A stretch of DNA of 64,000 nt from Lepidostoma basale (GCA_022606425.2 JAHDVF020001018.1:992001-1056000); one strand, 5' to 3'. Counted from the stretch's first letter, positions 28,812 through 40,159 are shown. Made by a program: numbers and translations. Notes: a model not told the origin generated them from the sequence alone.

Positions 28812-29525
28812 TAGGGATGTGCGATCCGCTCACGAGTCGACTCAAAGATTCGAATCTTTTTGGTGAGCGGGTGAGCGATGATCCATAAAAAAAGAGCGGC
28901 AGCTCAATGATCCGCTGGGTGAATCGTATATTATTGCAAAAGAGTCGACTCTTTTTAGTGATCTCTTTAAGGGATCTGAGCTGAACGGTTCCGCTCAGCA
29001 AAGTGAGCCGATTCTTCTCGAACAAAATAAGGAAAGGGTCATTAAGATGGTTTGGACACATGGAAAGAATGAGTGAAGACAGAATGGTAAAGAAGGTATA
29101 TGTAAACGGCGTGAACGGAGCTAGAAATAGAGGAAGGTCGAGGAAAACGTGGCACGATCAAATCAATCAAATATTGAATGTCGGTCACGTGAGGAGTCGG
29201 AAAAATCGACGTGCGTGCATGACAAGATGTATGAATGTAGAGGAAGGAATTATCGAGTCGTTTATCGAAAAATTGGGGACGGAAATCGTTGTCGACTTTT
29301 TTTTTTTTTTTAGCTCATCGACAAAAAATTTATCCCGGTGATCCTTTTTTTAGCCGACGAGCAAAAAAAAAATGGTCACCAAAATAATTTCAATCTTTGC
29401 AGAAAATCATTTTTAACAAACGACTCAAAATGGTGAACCGTGGATCGTTAAAAAGAGTCGGCTCACTTTGCTGAGCGGAACCGTTCAGATCAGATCCTTT
29501 AAGTGATTCATTTTGCCCATCCCTA
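28812..29525. mobile_element. hAT-type element carrying a LINE-A piece
   Basis: The perfect 8-bp duplication GTTGGGAG stands at 28804-28811 and 29526-29533. The ends are TAGGGATGTGCGATCC and, inverted, TAGGGATGGGCAAAA. Long subterminal inverted repeats share GAGTCG, AAAGTGAGCC and GGAACCGTTCAG blocks. Between them, about 29020-29247 is a sense LINE-A fragment (open: [20 protein letters not shown] to TRCMNVEEG). Confidence 0.85.
29020..29247 (+). mobile_element. LINE-A fragment inside hAT element
   Basis: Open frame from [20 protein letters not shown] to RACMTRCMNVEE. It is truncated at both ends: it lacks the usual SAYP-GETA end and TTAG tail, unlike a normal LINE insertion. This argues for internal deletion or capture. 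Confidence 0.7.
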
Positions 29526-29533
29526 GTTGGGAG

Positions 29534-29852
29534 ACACGACTTTAGAAAATTACGGCCATTTGCGGGAAACTCATTTCACGGAAGGTGGGTCGGTAATGCA
29601 GCTATCTTCCTTTCTTTATTTTACTTTACAATGAGACAATGACACAGTTTAACGCCTGTCCTAATCCGCTTTCACTCTCGCTTATCTGATCATCTTTATT
29701 TATTGTTTCAGCTTTGAGACATCACGACTCACTGAATCTCGGTGAAATTATTCAGAAAGCGACAAAGTGTTAAATTTACTCTCTTTAATTTAATTCACAG
29801 CAGGTAGGTCAACGCATATCTAGCACGTTTTTTCTTAAACCAATAGTGTACC
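29534..29852. other. No recognised feature
   Basis: Somewhat GC-richer than average around 29534-29600, continuous with 28760-28811 once the hAT insertion is removed; possibly part of an old promoter or UTR. No coding signal. Confidence 0.3.
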
Positions 29853-30066
29853 TAAATAGTCCATTGTTTTGGCCAAAATACTACGATACTTCAACATTAT
29901 TACTGTTAAAATTTAAAACACTGTTATAATATCAAAATTTCTTTTTATTTATTAAACTGTTTATTGTAACACCTGATGATACAAACATCGGTTGGACAAA
30001 CAGCTGTCGCGACACTCTCAGTGAATAAAAAGAAATTGTGATATTATAACAGTGTTTTAAATTTTA
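29853..30066. mobile_element. Long-palindrome element, second copy (one arm shortened)
   Basis: Left end AATAGTCCATTGTTTTGGCC and right end AACAGTGTTTTAAATTTTAA then CAGCAATA, as in 11529-11812. The central inverted motif is reduced to one plus-strand copy (ACCTGATGATACAAAC, ATCG, GTTGGACAAACAGCTGTCG). Flanks GTGTACCTA and GTGTACTA suggest an 8-bp duplication with one indel. Confidence 0.65.
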
Positions 30067-30129
30067 ACAGCAATAGTGTACTAAATGTTTTTGACTCTAA
30101 CATATTTCTATATATTTAAAAGTATTCCT

Positions 30130-30385
30130 AATTGTTTATTAATCTGGTCATGTCAAGTTTTCATCGGTCTCCTACGACTCCGTACTCCATTCACACCATC
30201 AACGTATACTTTCATAACCATTATTCCTTCATCCACGCGTTCCATATATCCAAACCAGCGCTGGGACCCTATCATAATTTTGTTCATAATATTTTCTTCC
30301 GTTCTACATTCCTTCCTTAAATCAGCATTTGAAATTCTGTCGTACATCGTTTACTCCACATACGTCTTAGGCATCTCATTTATTC
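30130..30385 (-). mobile_element. LINE-A fragment (antisense)
   Basis: Minus frame: MYDRISNADLRKECRTEENI, MNKIMIGSQRWFGYMERVDE, GIMVMKVYVDGVNG, RSRRRPMKT. More diverged than the GETA subfamily at 48.5 kb. Confidence 0.7.
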
Positions 30386-30765
30386 TTCTTCTTTTTTCGG
30401 TGCCGTGTCAGGTCCCCCCAACGTTGGGGATCCTGCGCCATTTGGAACAGCTCTTTGATGTTCTGCAGCCAGGACAGCTGCCTTCTACAGACTCCCCGAC
30501 GTCCCTCCACTTTACCCATTAATATCAGTCGAAGGAGGTAGTATTTTTCTCTCCTTAGCACATGACCCAAATATGAGACCTTTCTAATTTTCACACTTGA
30601 CAACAGCTCTCTATTGGCTCTGGCTCTCTACAGTACGTCTGCATTACTGACCCTATCGGTTCACGGTATACGGAGCATTCTGCGGTATATCCACATCTCG
30701 AACGCTTCCAACCGATTCATTTCATTCACTTTCAGAGTCCAGGTTTCGCAGCCTTATAGTACATC
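30386..30765 (-). mobile_element. LINE-B fragment inserted between LINE-A pieces
   Basis: Minus frame: VKIRKVSYLGHVLRREKYYL, LRLILMGKVEGRRGVCRRQL, SWLQNIKELFQMAQD. The LINE-A segments at 30130-30385 and 30766-30822 are separated by it, suggesting insertion into an older LINE-A. Confidence 0.7.
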
Positions 30766-30955
30766 ATCTCTACCACATTTATTCTGCTCTCATCCTTCTT
30801 CTGCAAATTCCATGCTTTCAAATTTTAAATATCGGCCATGTTAGAAGTCGGAAGGAGGAGGAATCTAGAGACGTGTGTCAGGATCGAGTAGTGTGGCGGT
30901 TCATTTCCTCTGAGTACCCCTTCGGGGAAACGGCGTGTTGGTTTGTTGTTGTTGT
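30766..30955. mobile_element. LINE-A fragments, antisense then sense
   Basis: 30766-30822 antisense (complement of SMEFAEEG-SRI-like part), then 30823-30955 sense (AATATCGGCCATGTTAGAAG to CTTCGGGGAAACGGCGTG) with a (TTG)n tail. Confidence 0.6.
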
Positions 30956-30959
30956 TATT

Positions 30960-31287
30960 GTTTATTTTTGTAAAAGTTTGTATTTATAGATAACAAAGAA
31001 GATGGTTTACGAAGTTATTCAACTATTCTAGCGTTGTAAGATATATTTTATTTGAGCTAACCCGGGAGTTGAATATTGGATGTAGCGAGTTCTTTATTTC
31101 TTTTACGTGGTAGACGTCATTGGGGAAATACCGTACGAAATTGGTTTTCTCGTTTCAAACAGGCATGAATGTTTCTCTTTTTCATGACGACCATTCGTAG
31201 TTAAAAAAAAATATATAAAATTGAGTACAGAAATTTCTTTGCAAGAATTTTTGTACATAAAAGAAATAAATACAAATAATGTTGAAA
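30960..31287. other. No recognised feature
   Basis: A (GTT)n run at 30940-30965 is the LINE tail; the remainder is anonymous. Confidence 0.4.
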
Positions 31288-31672
31288 TTTAATTGTATCT
31301 CAATAGAGACGAAGATGCAAACTGGAAACTGAATATGGATAATCAAGGCGATTACAGGACCCATGACCTGTCATTGGTTGGGCTAAGCGCACGCTTTATG
31401 CAATTACAACATTCCCCATTCCACCCTTGTTTATGATCATGCATGACAAATTTTTGGAAGTTGTATATATACTCCAAATCTATACTTATATTCACATGTC
31501 AATTTCAATTGGCCATCTATGTAGATTTGATTACACATGTTAATCTTTTTAAGATCAACCTATACAATCCACCCACTAACGCCATCTATGGAGATTGATT
31601 TTTAGCATTTAGCAAACTACTTTATTAATCCAGGATTCGTGTACAAGTATAAGTATACATTCACAAAAATAT
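31288..31672 (+). repeat. X/Y repeat, nearly full length
   Basis: X forward (AATTGTATCTCAATAGAGAC ...), middle AACGCCATCTATGGAGATTG, and a diverged Y (AATCCAGGATTCGTGTACAA ... AAGTATACATTC). Confidence 0.6.
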
Positions 31673-31690
31673 TTCCAAATAATGTTGGTT

Positions 31691-32345
31691 AACCCCTATA
31701 GTGCGGTTGGCTATATTTGCAGTGCAAAAAATCGAACTGTGGCAGACTACATTTACAGCTCATATTTGAAAGTATCTTATAAACTCTTAAATTTTTTTTG
31801 TAAGGTAAACTAATAAATTTTATGTATTTTAATTTAACATTAATAAATATAATTACAATCGTCACTTACATATTAAAAAGAGGTGAAGCTATGAAGGCTA
31901 CTTAAATAATAATGAAATAAAACGATGTTTAATCGTAACAATTTATACTTTTGTCTTTATTTCATACTTTTTATTGATAGACCAGTCAGACGATGCCAGT
32001 CAGCATGGTGAAACCTGTCGCTATCGAAATAAAGACAAAAGTGGAATTAGTTATTAATAAAATAATGTTTTATTTCATAAATAACTAACTAACTAATAGG
32101 CATCTCCCGCGCACACTTCGATCGTCCAACATCTACAAAAAAATCTAAAACAAATAATATAAAATACAATGATATATAATATTATATCATATGAATAACA
32201 AAATAAAAATAATTTAACACAAATTGTTCTTTTTAGATCGTGCACATAATATTGTCTATTTAATTTATGATCCACGTATCCGCGTAATTATTTCATTATT
32301 ATTTAAAATGATCTTCCATCAAGATGTTTCGGTAAAATAGTGTAT
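31691..32345. mobile_element. piggyBac-like MITE, truncated copy of 542-1198
   Basis: TTAA at 31689-31692 and CCCCTATAGTGCGGTTGGCT start the element. The inner GTCGCTATCGAAATAAAGAC and AATGATCTTCCATCAAGATG blocks match 945-1045. The right terminus is missing. 32080-32290 is extra sequence between matching blocks. Confidence 0.6.
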
Positions 32346-32702
32346 CTATTATATTTTCTGAAACGAAATTTTACGAAATAAAATAAATGCAGAAATACGA
32401 AATCTACAAATGGATAGCGAAATATATCGTTTCCGGGTCTCATCCGAAGAGATTTTTCCCAAAACGAGATCAAGGATACTCCATTTTCACTGCACATTAT
32501 TTACTGGGTCATGGTCGAATTGAGCACAGTTCAGGAAATTGGATTTCCATTCTACCAGTCCTCGAGTAGCATTTATGTGTTCCATACTTCCTGTAGATAT
32601 ATCATACTATGTATATATTATAGTTACTAAGGGTACGGCCACACAGAAGTATTTCGATTGGTGACTCGCTTGCTGCCTGTCTGAAAATGACAGACAGATT
32701 TG

Positions 32703-33002
32703 ACTAAACTAACTAACTAACTAACCATCACGCCGTCTCCTCGAAGGGGTAGGCAGAAAGAATGGAACGCCACACTGTTCTGTCCTGACATACTTCTCTC
32801 GATTCCTCTACATTCATACATCGTGTCATGCACGCACGTCGATTTCTTCGACTCCTCACGTGACCGACATTCAATATTAGATTGATTTGATCGTGCCACG
32901 TATTTCTCGGCCTTCCTCTATTTCTAGCTCCGTTCACGCCGTTTACATATACCTTCTTTACCATTCTGTCTTCACTCATTCTTTCCATGTGTCCAAACCA
33001 TA
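32703..33002 (-). mobile_element. LINE-A 3' fragment (antisense)
   Basis: (CTAA)n tail, then an open minus frame of 86 codons: MERMSEDRMVKKVYVNGVNG, ARNRGRPRNTWHDQINLILN to YPFEETA. Same SEDRM subfamily as 29020-29247. Confidence 0.8.
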
Positions 33003-33139
33003 ATTATAAAATGAGTTTATTTGAAAACGTCAAGCTATTGATCAAAATTTTATATTTATTGTATTTTATTTTATTAATAAATTAATTAAATTAAAGGGCA
33101 GTAATAATTTTGTGAAAAAAAAATTTATGGTCAAAAATT

Positions 33140-33350
33140 TATAAACGCACATGTTTTTTCCCCACTTCTGAGTTTATTTTTCTCGGCAAGTTTCGAAGGC
33201 ATACTTTCATCATGGGGAGAATGATATAAACTATTTATATCGTTCTCCCGGTGATGAAGGTGTAAGCCTTCGAAACATGTCGAGAAAAATAAACTCAAAA
33301 GTGGAAAAAATAGTCTTTTTGTGGAATTCCAGTATTACAACCTCAAGTTT
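33140..33350. repeat. Structured repeat with inverted motif pair
   Basis: Minus motif at 33184-33216 and plus motif at 33250-33292 (TTCTCCCGGTGATGAAGG, TGTAAG, CCTTCGAAACATGTCGAGAA) face each other. Here TTCTC and GAGAA flanks could pair as a helix-I equivalent. Outer ends carry CACTTCTGAGTTTATTTTTC and its inverse. Confidence 0.6.
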
Positions 33351-33584
33351 ATCTAAAATGAATATTTCTTTATTGAGTAAAACTTGCTAATGTTATAAAA
33401 ATTATTTACTTATTTGATTCTGCGCAAGTAATCTACAAATTTACTCGATGTAAAATAAAGAAATACTCGATTTGAAAATAAATATTAGTTTCTACATTTT
33501 TGACAATTAATTTTGTAATCACAAATCATTTGTGCCATTTATTTTAATTGATCAATTGATAAATCGAATAGAATAAAATATAAT

Positions 33585-33975
33585 CTATAAAGCATGCGTA
33601 AGACCAATAATAACATATGGCGTCGAAGGAAGGGCAGACACAGTAAGGACCAAACAAGTTTCTTCAAGGACTTCCGAAATGAAGACACTGATGACGATAG
33701 CAGGCAAGACACTAAGAGATCGCGTGAGCAACACCAGAATAAGAGAGATATGCGAGGTTGAGGATATTATAAGATGGAGCAGACAGCGAAAAGGGGACTG
33801 GTACGGTCATGTTCAAAGAATGGACATTACCAGACTCCCCTATATTGCATTGCATAATCAGCCTCATTGGACTTGTCCTCGCGGAAGACCTCCCAAAAGA
33901 TGGAAGGACAGCTGGGAATCTACATCACAGGAGGAGCAACACTCTGGAGAACAGACGACATAGGTCTACAACAAG
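33585..33975 (+). mobile_element. LINE-C RT C-terminal fragment
   Basis: KACVRPIITYGVEGRADTVR, then KTLMTIAGKTLRDRVSNTRI, REICEVEDIIRWSRQRKGDW, YGHVQRMDITRLPYIALHNQ, GRPPKRWKDSWES and a (GAA)n-like tail. One frameshift near 33660. Confidence 0.75.
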
Positions 33976-34054
33976 GAAGAAGAATTGATAAATTAAATTA
34001 AATATGAAAGCCTAAACAATAGAGTGACATTTTCAAATAAAATAAATTGATGGA

Positions 34055-34345
34055 TTAATTTTATCTCAATAGGGACGAAGATGCAAACTGGAAACTAAAT
34101 ATGGTGATCGAGGTGTTTACAGGACTTATGACCTGTCATTGGTTGGGTTAAGCGCACGCTTTATGTAATACAACATTCCCCAATCCACCCTTCTTATGAC
34201 CACCATGTCTGACAAATTTTTGGAAGTTGTATACATGTTAATATCCAACACCACAATTCACATGTCAGTTTCAATAATTCAATTGCAATGGGTAAATAAA
34301 ATCCAGTATTCGTCTACAAGTATTTGTATATATTCAAAATGTTGT
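34055..34345 (+). repeat. X/Y repeat
   Basis: X module forward (ATCTCAATAGGGACGAAGAT ... CATGTCTGACAAATTTTTGG), short middle, Y (AAAATCCAGTATTCGTCTAC). Adjacent to the right TIR at 34383. Confidence 0.65.
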
Positions 34346-34445
34346 ATAAAATAAATTGACATCGCTTCAAATCAGTCTCTATCATTTTCGGACAGACAGC
34401 AAGCGAATCACCCACCGAAACACTTCGGTGTGGCCGTAGCTTTAG

Positions 34446-34735
34446 CATTATTAAATACTGAAACACAATGAAGAACTATCAATTCTTGGACAATATTTTT
34501 TAATTTGTAACACAGCGCTTAATTATATTATTATGAATAAAATGTTGTGTTACAAAGTAAAAAATATTGTTCAATTATGAATCCGCAACGCAGAGTAATA
34601 GTGAATACAGAAGAAACTAGCAATTGTATTCGTCCAAAATATTCTTGATATTATTATAATACTAAAGCATAGCTATCTAAAATGGCGTATGGTTTTATAA
34701 ATATTGCAAACTTGATAATTATAAAGAATCTATAT
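34446..34735. other. No recognised feature
   Basis: AT-rich, anonymous. Confidence 0.4.
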
Positions 34736-35104
34736 CAGAGGTTCCCAATCTTTTTGTACCGTAGACCCCTTGCCGATTTCTTCCATATTGTGTAGACCCC
34801 TTGCTTTCCTAAAATATATTTTTTTAGGTCAAAAAATCTCCGAAACAAAAAAGCCGGAGTTCGTTGTCGACCTTTTATTTTAGCTCAGTGGGGAAAATTT
34901 GCCGGTCGAAACGTTTGGATCGTCAACGATTTCGATATTCGTTTTGCGTTTCAATATTCGTCTTTTTTTTCAATTTAGTTGAACCATCTCGTGGACCCCC
35001 ATTTACGTCTCATGGACCACCAATTTTTTTTACAATTGTCGTAGATCCCTTGCAAGTTGTCGTAGACCCCTGGGGGTCTATATAGACCACTTTGGGAACC
35101 ACTG
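34736..35104. mobile_element. hAT-type MITE, perfect 8-bp target duplication
   Basis: ATCTATAT stands at 34728-34735 and 35105-35112. The ends are CAGAGGTTCCCAATC and, inverted, CAGTGGTTCCCAAAG, followed by repeated GTAGACCCCTTG / GTAGACCCCTGG blocks. 369 bp, no transposase. A truncated relative is at 26780-26992. Confidence 0.88.
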
Positions 35105-35424
35105 ATCTATATGGACAAATTATTATCATCGTAACCCGCTAAACAAAATGTAGATAGAGCCTAATCACAAAAAGAACGGTTGCGTCATTATTATTGCATT
35201 TGAATGTGAATAACAAATTATTTTTTTAATAAATTGTTATGATATTGAGCAGAAATCACGCCACAGACTTGAAATTATGTGTATATTAAAACCGTGAGTT
35301 ATGAGTTAATAGATTCTCGTGCTATTGAGCAGAAAACCACGGACTTAAGACTACTTAAATTTTATGACAATTGTATTACGTTAGTACTCGCCGCCTTATT
35401 ATACATATACCTGTATATTAGAAT

Positions 35425-35830
35425 TTATTGTTTCTTGAACGATGATGTAAAACTTCATATTAAATCATTAATACGAATGAAAACGTCTGTTTTCTAGAAA
35501 TTTTATCTGAATGACATGTTTCACCCGTCAAAGGCATATGTTTTGTTATTTGAGAAGAAGTTTTATTATATTTTATGTGAATGACACGTTTTGACTCTCT
35601 TAGGCATTATCGAATAGTTAAACGCATGACTTCCACAGGTGAAACGTGTCAATCTCATAAATTCAAATACAATTTCTAGAAAACAGACGTTTTTATTCTT
35701 ATTAATTATGTTATATAATAATTATTCTGAAATCTTTTACAATTAAATTATGTAACTGTGACTTTTTTAGGGAGAACATTAATGTTAAATTATTCCCTTT
35801 CATAAAATATAATAAAACTTCTGAAAAATT
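35425..35830. repeat. TTCTAGAA palindromic repeat, two overlapping copies
   Basis: Left flank ATTGTTTCTTGAACGATGAT and TTAATACGAATGAAAACGTC, then TTTTCTAGAAATTTTATCTG ... GACATGTTTCACCCG, a second partial arm (ATATTTTATGTGAATGACAC ... TTAGGCATTATCGAAT), and the right arm ...AGGTGAAACGTGTCAATCTC ... TTTCTAGAAAACAG. Confidence 0.55.
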
Positions 35831-35839
35831 AACGTTTTC

Positions 35840-37190
35840 ATCAAATTATGAGTTAAATGCTAGATATGTTAAAATATCGAAAAAATCTATCCCCATATAA
35901 TAATATATCATTAAATTAATGTACATAATATACTGACATAATATAATGAAAATAATGCAGTCTTGAATGTTATTTATTAGGATATTTAATAATAATGGTC
36001 CAAGGTTTGATCCTTGTGGAATACCTGATAATGTAGTGAACTATTTAAGAATAATACCCATCAGGGTCAACAGTGAGACACTGAATTGCAAATCCATATT
36101 GAAATTGTATTAGTCAGATTACAAAGAAATATTTTGTTATTATTTTAAATGCGCCGATTTCACTGCGTCATATAAGGTATTGTACACTTTTCAATGCAAA
36201 TTAAATTTCATATATAATGATTTAGAAATTGTGGAGAAATAAACGTAGGTATAAATTATTTCATTAATTTTGATGTTCCTGCGGCTGGCCTACTTATTAT
36301 CAGATGAATGTGAAATTTCGAAATCTATTGTGACTCAATGTAAATTCACCAGTTAGAATATCTACCGGACATTTTTGGACAAAACAGAAAATAAATTCAA
36401 ATATATCATACAAATAGAGCCATATTTGGCAATAATTATATATATTATATTTATAAAATTACCTCTTCGTTGTTGTGTTTGGTAAAAACCAATAAATCAC
36501 ACGAAGACGCATCGGCCCGGTGCCTTCGCTTAGATTGACTGTACTCGGAGCATTTCAGGGTCAGTGTGTCATGCGGATACAAGAGGTACAGTGGCGGAAA
36601 TCGGTAATGTACGCATGCCAGGCTATATTTTTCTTACGAAACAAAATTGCTTGTAAGACGGTCAATTATAATTTTAATCTTATCGAGCTGTTTAACATAA
36701 TTCTAAATATTTAAGAAGTTATTAACTTTGTTTATTTTTCGCTATTGCTAATTTTAAAATTGTTTGGGTTTTTACTACTGGTTATCAGTCTTCAAATATG
36801 TAAATCGCGTTTTTTCTTTTATAAGTATTTGCAACGAAAGAACATTCATAATATAAACAAATCAGATGTACAGAATACACGTTGACCTTTGTTTTATTAT
36901 TTAAGAATAGAATCGAACGTCAACTGTTTATTTTTAAATCACATTCAAACATTTTATTACGATTAATCGAATTTTAAATACTGGGATGAAACTTGACTCA
37001 GGTATTTAATATTGGGTTCAATCGTGTGCATAATCAGAATTAATTTGACCAATACGTTTACAAAAAATAAACAGTACGATACTCTTTATTACTTCCTGAA
37101 CTTCATATTAAATATTTAATATAATGCTTTTGTATGGTGAAACATATTATCATTCCCATAAAATATGATAATAGTACTAAGAAACATATT
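35840..37190. other. No recognised feature
   Basis: 1.35 kb of AT-rich sequence. The GC-richer patch near 36510-36590 has no splice-bounded coding frame that I can support. Confidence 0.4.
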
Positions 37191-37194
37191 TTTC

Positions 37195-37445
37195 AATCAA
37201 GTACGAAGTTTCCCACTCAGTTCTGTACCCAGGACCAACCGGGCTCCACCCAAGACCGCTCCCTGTTACCGTCCATCATCCAAGACCTCGGCCCCTGTCA
37301 AAGGCTACCCCCAACGCTTCCACATTCCTCCCTACCAAGATAGTAAGGTCCAAATGTCGGACCCAATCCACCACAACCTCTAAGAAATCCTCTTCTCATC
37401 ATTCAACCTCAACATCTAAGAAAGAAATATCCAATGTGTGGGGGA
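37195..37445 (-). repeat. Dispersed repeat R, second copy
   Basis: The complement of 24990-25260 in the same order: CAAGACCTCGG, CATTCCTCCCTACCAAGATA, AATGTCGGACCCAATCC, TCAACCTCAACATCTAAGAA. C-rich on the plus strand. Confidence 0.55.
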
Positions 37446-37449
37446 GTAA

Positions 37450-38245
37450 TAGTCTCTGGACTGGTACTCCTGAAAAGACATTATCAAAGAGAGTACGAAG
37501 TTACTGGAAAAAGCAGAGATATAACAGTTGTATTTCTTCGTTCTTAATTCAAATATTGTTATGTTTTGCTCAATTTTGAAATGGAACACATTTAAATATC
37601 TAATTTACGATACTGCACCATTAAGGGGACCTTTTTTTAAATTCCCGTCTGTTTTACGATTATACCATAGTACTCGTACTTAGGAAACTCAATTATAGTC
37701 ATTTCCATAATCAGGGGATGGCACCATTATACCAGAAAATATTCGGTACATCCTATTTGTCTGGTTGTTTATAACGAGATATAATATTGTAATTATTTAT
37801 GTAATCACAAGTGATTTAAAAAAATTAGTGGATTTCCCAAAGGTTTTATTTTGTCTTTGTGCCCTTTATTTTTCTCAGAACGACTGACCCACTATGTCAA
37901 AAGATGACAATCTCTTCAGCCTCTGCTTAGTCACGACGAGACGCGGCGATTAACTGTTAAAACCAGTGCTTTATCGGAAAATTTTTCGGCCCCCAATTAT
38001 AGAAAATTTAAGGCCTGATTTGTACGAATAAAGTCAATATTACGGTATCTGATATATGACTTACGGTTTGTTTTTAATTCACAATATAAAACACTGTGTT
38101 TTTATTACTATTTTGGCAAACAAAAAATACTATTTTAATGTTTGTTTTAAAAAAATAGTCTCTTTGTTTTATGTTACACTAAAAATAATAAGTAAAAATA
38201 TATATTTTTCGTGTAACTAAAAACGAGTAATTTCACGAAAAAATA
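37450..38245. other. No recognised feature
   Basis: AT-rich; no supported feature. Confidence 0.4.
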
Positions 38246-38247
38246 AT

Positions 38248-38412
38248 TAAGTGTCGGCCACGTGAGGAGTCGACGGAGAAATCAAGGTGCGATAATTACC
38301 CGATGTATGAATGTTGATGAATCGAGAGAACTATGTCAGGAAAGAACAGTGTGGTGGTCCATTGTTCTTACCTACCCCTTTGGGCAGACGGCATGATGGT
38401 TATTCGTTAGTT
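38248..38412 (+). mobile_element. LINE-A 3' end fragment
   Basis: GTGTCGGCCACGTGAGGAGT to CAGACGGCATGATGG, the RACMTRCMN to GETA segment with several substitutions and a broken frame. Confidence 0.65.
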
Positions 38413-38414
38413 AA

Positions 38415-39390
38415 ATATTATTGATTAGTCAGCTAATGGAAGTAGAGAAAATATTTTTCGTAATCCAAAAATAAATAATAAAATTAAAAAATATATTCGT
38501 AATGTTCTGAAGCTGTCATTTTTTGGGATTTGTATCATAATATAAATAGGCAAAAATTTGCGTGTCATCATGAAAGAGTACGAGAATATTTTGAATACAA
38601 GAGAGCGAAAGAGGAATACTTCGATTATCTCCAAAAGTGATTCGAAATGCACACGATGCGCATACCCAATAACGTTTCTGTTTTTTTTTTCTCTTTCTTA
38701 TTATTGTTGTATGACAGTAATGTAGAAAACAAAAGGAGAACTGTTTGGTATTGTTAATTGTGAACATTTTAACGTATGTGAAAAAAAATATTTACATTAA
38801 AAGTTAATACTTTATTGTACAGTGAACCGAGTTTTTAAAGGGTAAAAATCTTTACTTCCGTGAATATTTCACGGGTTACAACTGACTGACTCTCTAAAAT
38901 TGATAAAATACTATAAATAATTTATGCTTTATACCTATACCTACAGAAATTTAAATATATATGATTTTAAGCCCATCTAGTTAGCCAGACAAGCGCAGAG
39001 CCTCTGTTATTACCACTACATTTTGATATCACACAGAAGAGCACCTATGGTTTTATTCAAAACCTGTTTCTTATCAGATCACATTGAAAATAATGTAACA
39101 CATCTCACGGTAACAGTAAACTCACGCTTGAGACATTGTAGCAATGTCACAGCTTTGCCGGGATGGGTGTAATTAAAGAAAGTAGATGATTTGTTCTTTT
39201 TTCTCAATAAACCTGACTTGTCTTCCACCTCGTTGGTTGCTCCATATGCAGGTAGAATCCCGTTAGTTATATAGCCAGGACAATGTAAGTACTGGTACAA
39301 TTATTAAAATCAATATGCCAGATTTAACGGAAAATTGTGAATCAATACTCAAACATGTAAAAAAATAAACAATAACGTAGTTTTAGGTAT
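38415..39390. other. No recognised feature
   Basis: No gene or repeat identified. Short open stretches (e.g. near 39079-39300 minus) lack splice context or family resemblance. Confidence 0.35.
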
Positions 39391-39394
39391 ACTT

Positions 39395-39545
39395 AAAGCG
39401 TTAACACTGTAGAATTCCATACTGAAGATTTTTTATGAATTAAAACTCTCTTTTTGTAATAAGAGAGTTTTAATAAAAAGTGGAAAAAACAGTGGGAAAT
39501 ACAGTGGAAAAAATAGTGTTTTTGATTCATTAAAAAATCATTTAA
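39395..39545. repeat. Structured repeat, ends only
   Basis: GCGTTAACACTGTAGAATTC and a TGAATTAAAACTCTC...GAGAGTTTTAATAAAAAGTG inverted repeat, then GTGGAAAAAATAGTG. Same ends as 33140-33350, without the central motif. Confidence 0.5.
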
Positions 39546-39557
39546 ACTTTAGTGTTT

Positions 39558-39655
39558 TTACAGACGGCATTCGTGGCAAATTGGCAACAGCTATGAATGC
39601 CACACCGAAGGTCCCGGGTTCGATTCCCGATAATAACAGTGTGGAAAAAAAAGTT
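39558..39655 (+). repeat. SINE-B copy
   Basis: GGCATTCGTGGCAAATTGGC, then CCGAAGGTCCCGGGTTCGAT (box B), then CCCGATAATAACAGTGTGG. Confidence 0.6.
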
Positions 39656-39659
39656 CTTC

Positions 39660-39950
39660 CTGTTATTGTTTATCGTTTTTAATTTATTATGTTTAATCGT
39701 TTTTGACTCTATACTATGTACGTGTAATTATTCCTTCTAAATATTGTTTATTATTATTATTATTATTATATTTTCTACCTTTAATATTTTCTCCTATAAA
39801 CAGTAACTAACCGTTCTTTAAATTGAAATATTAAGGTACCTAACTCAATTTCAGCAAGAATTTCAAAATTATATCAAATAAATTATTCAAATTGACTTAG
39901 GAACAAATACACAAAGATTCAAAAAAATACGAAAATTTGACATTTTATAT
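39660..39950. other. AT-rich with (TTA)n microsatellite
   Basis: A (TTA)n run at about 39748-39772; otherwise anonymous. Confidence 0.5.
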
Positions 39951-39954
39951 ATAT

Positions 39955-40060
39955 TTTTGTAACACCTGATGATGTCAACATTGGTTGATGAAACAGCTGT
40001 CGTAAAGTAAAAAAAATACAATTGTGATATACTCGTAAAACAAAGTTTTTGCAATATTTT
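39955..40060 (+). repeat. Hammerhead-like motif, ACAGCTGT type
   Basis: GTAACACCTGATGATGTCAAC, ATTG, GTTGATGAAACAGCTGTCG. The stem is changed on both sides relative to 11708 (GTCAAC/GTTGAT), partly compensating. A CAATTGTGATATACTCG flank matches the palindromic element. Confidence 0.55.
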
Positions 40061-40061
40061 T

Positions 40062-40155
40062 CAATGACAGGTCATAAGTCCTGTAAACACCTTGATCATC
40101 TATATTCAGTTTCCAGTTTGTTTCTTCGTCTCTATTGAGATACAATTAAAAATTC
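40062..40155 (-). repeat. X/Y repeat, X end fragment
   Basis: The minus strand starts AATTGTATCTCAATAGAGAC and continues to GACTTATGACCTGTCATTG. Confidence 0.6.
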
Positions 40156-40159
40156 AAAG

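Larger units (their letters stand above)
32629..34442. mobile_element. TIR-bounded element filled with other repeats
   Basis: GGGTACGGCCACACAGAAGT at 32631 and the inverse of GCTACGGCCACACCGAAGTG ending at 34440 begin terminal repeats of about 60 bp running to CTGTCTGAAAATG / CTGTCCGAAAATG. The interior holds LINE-A, a structured repeat, LINE-C and an X/Y repeat; no transposase. The target duplication is unclear, so the two ends could also be separate solo ends. Confidence 0.55.

Noticed and set aside
30085..30522. 145-codon plus-strand frame
   Set aside because: Antisense to LINE-A and LINE-B coding fragments, crossing their junction.
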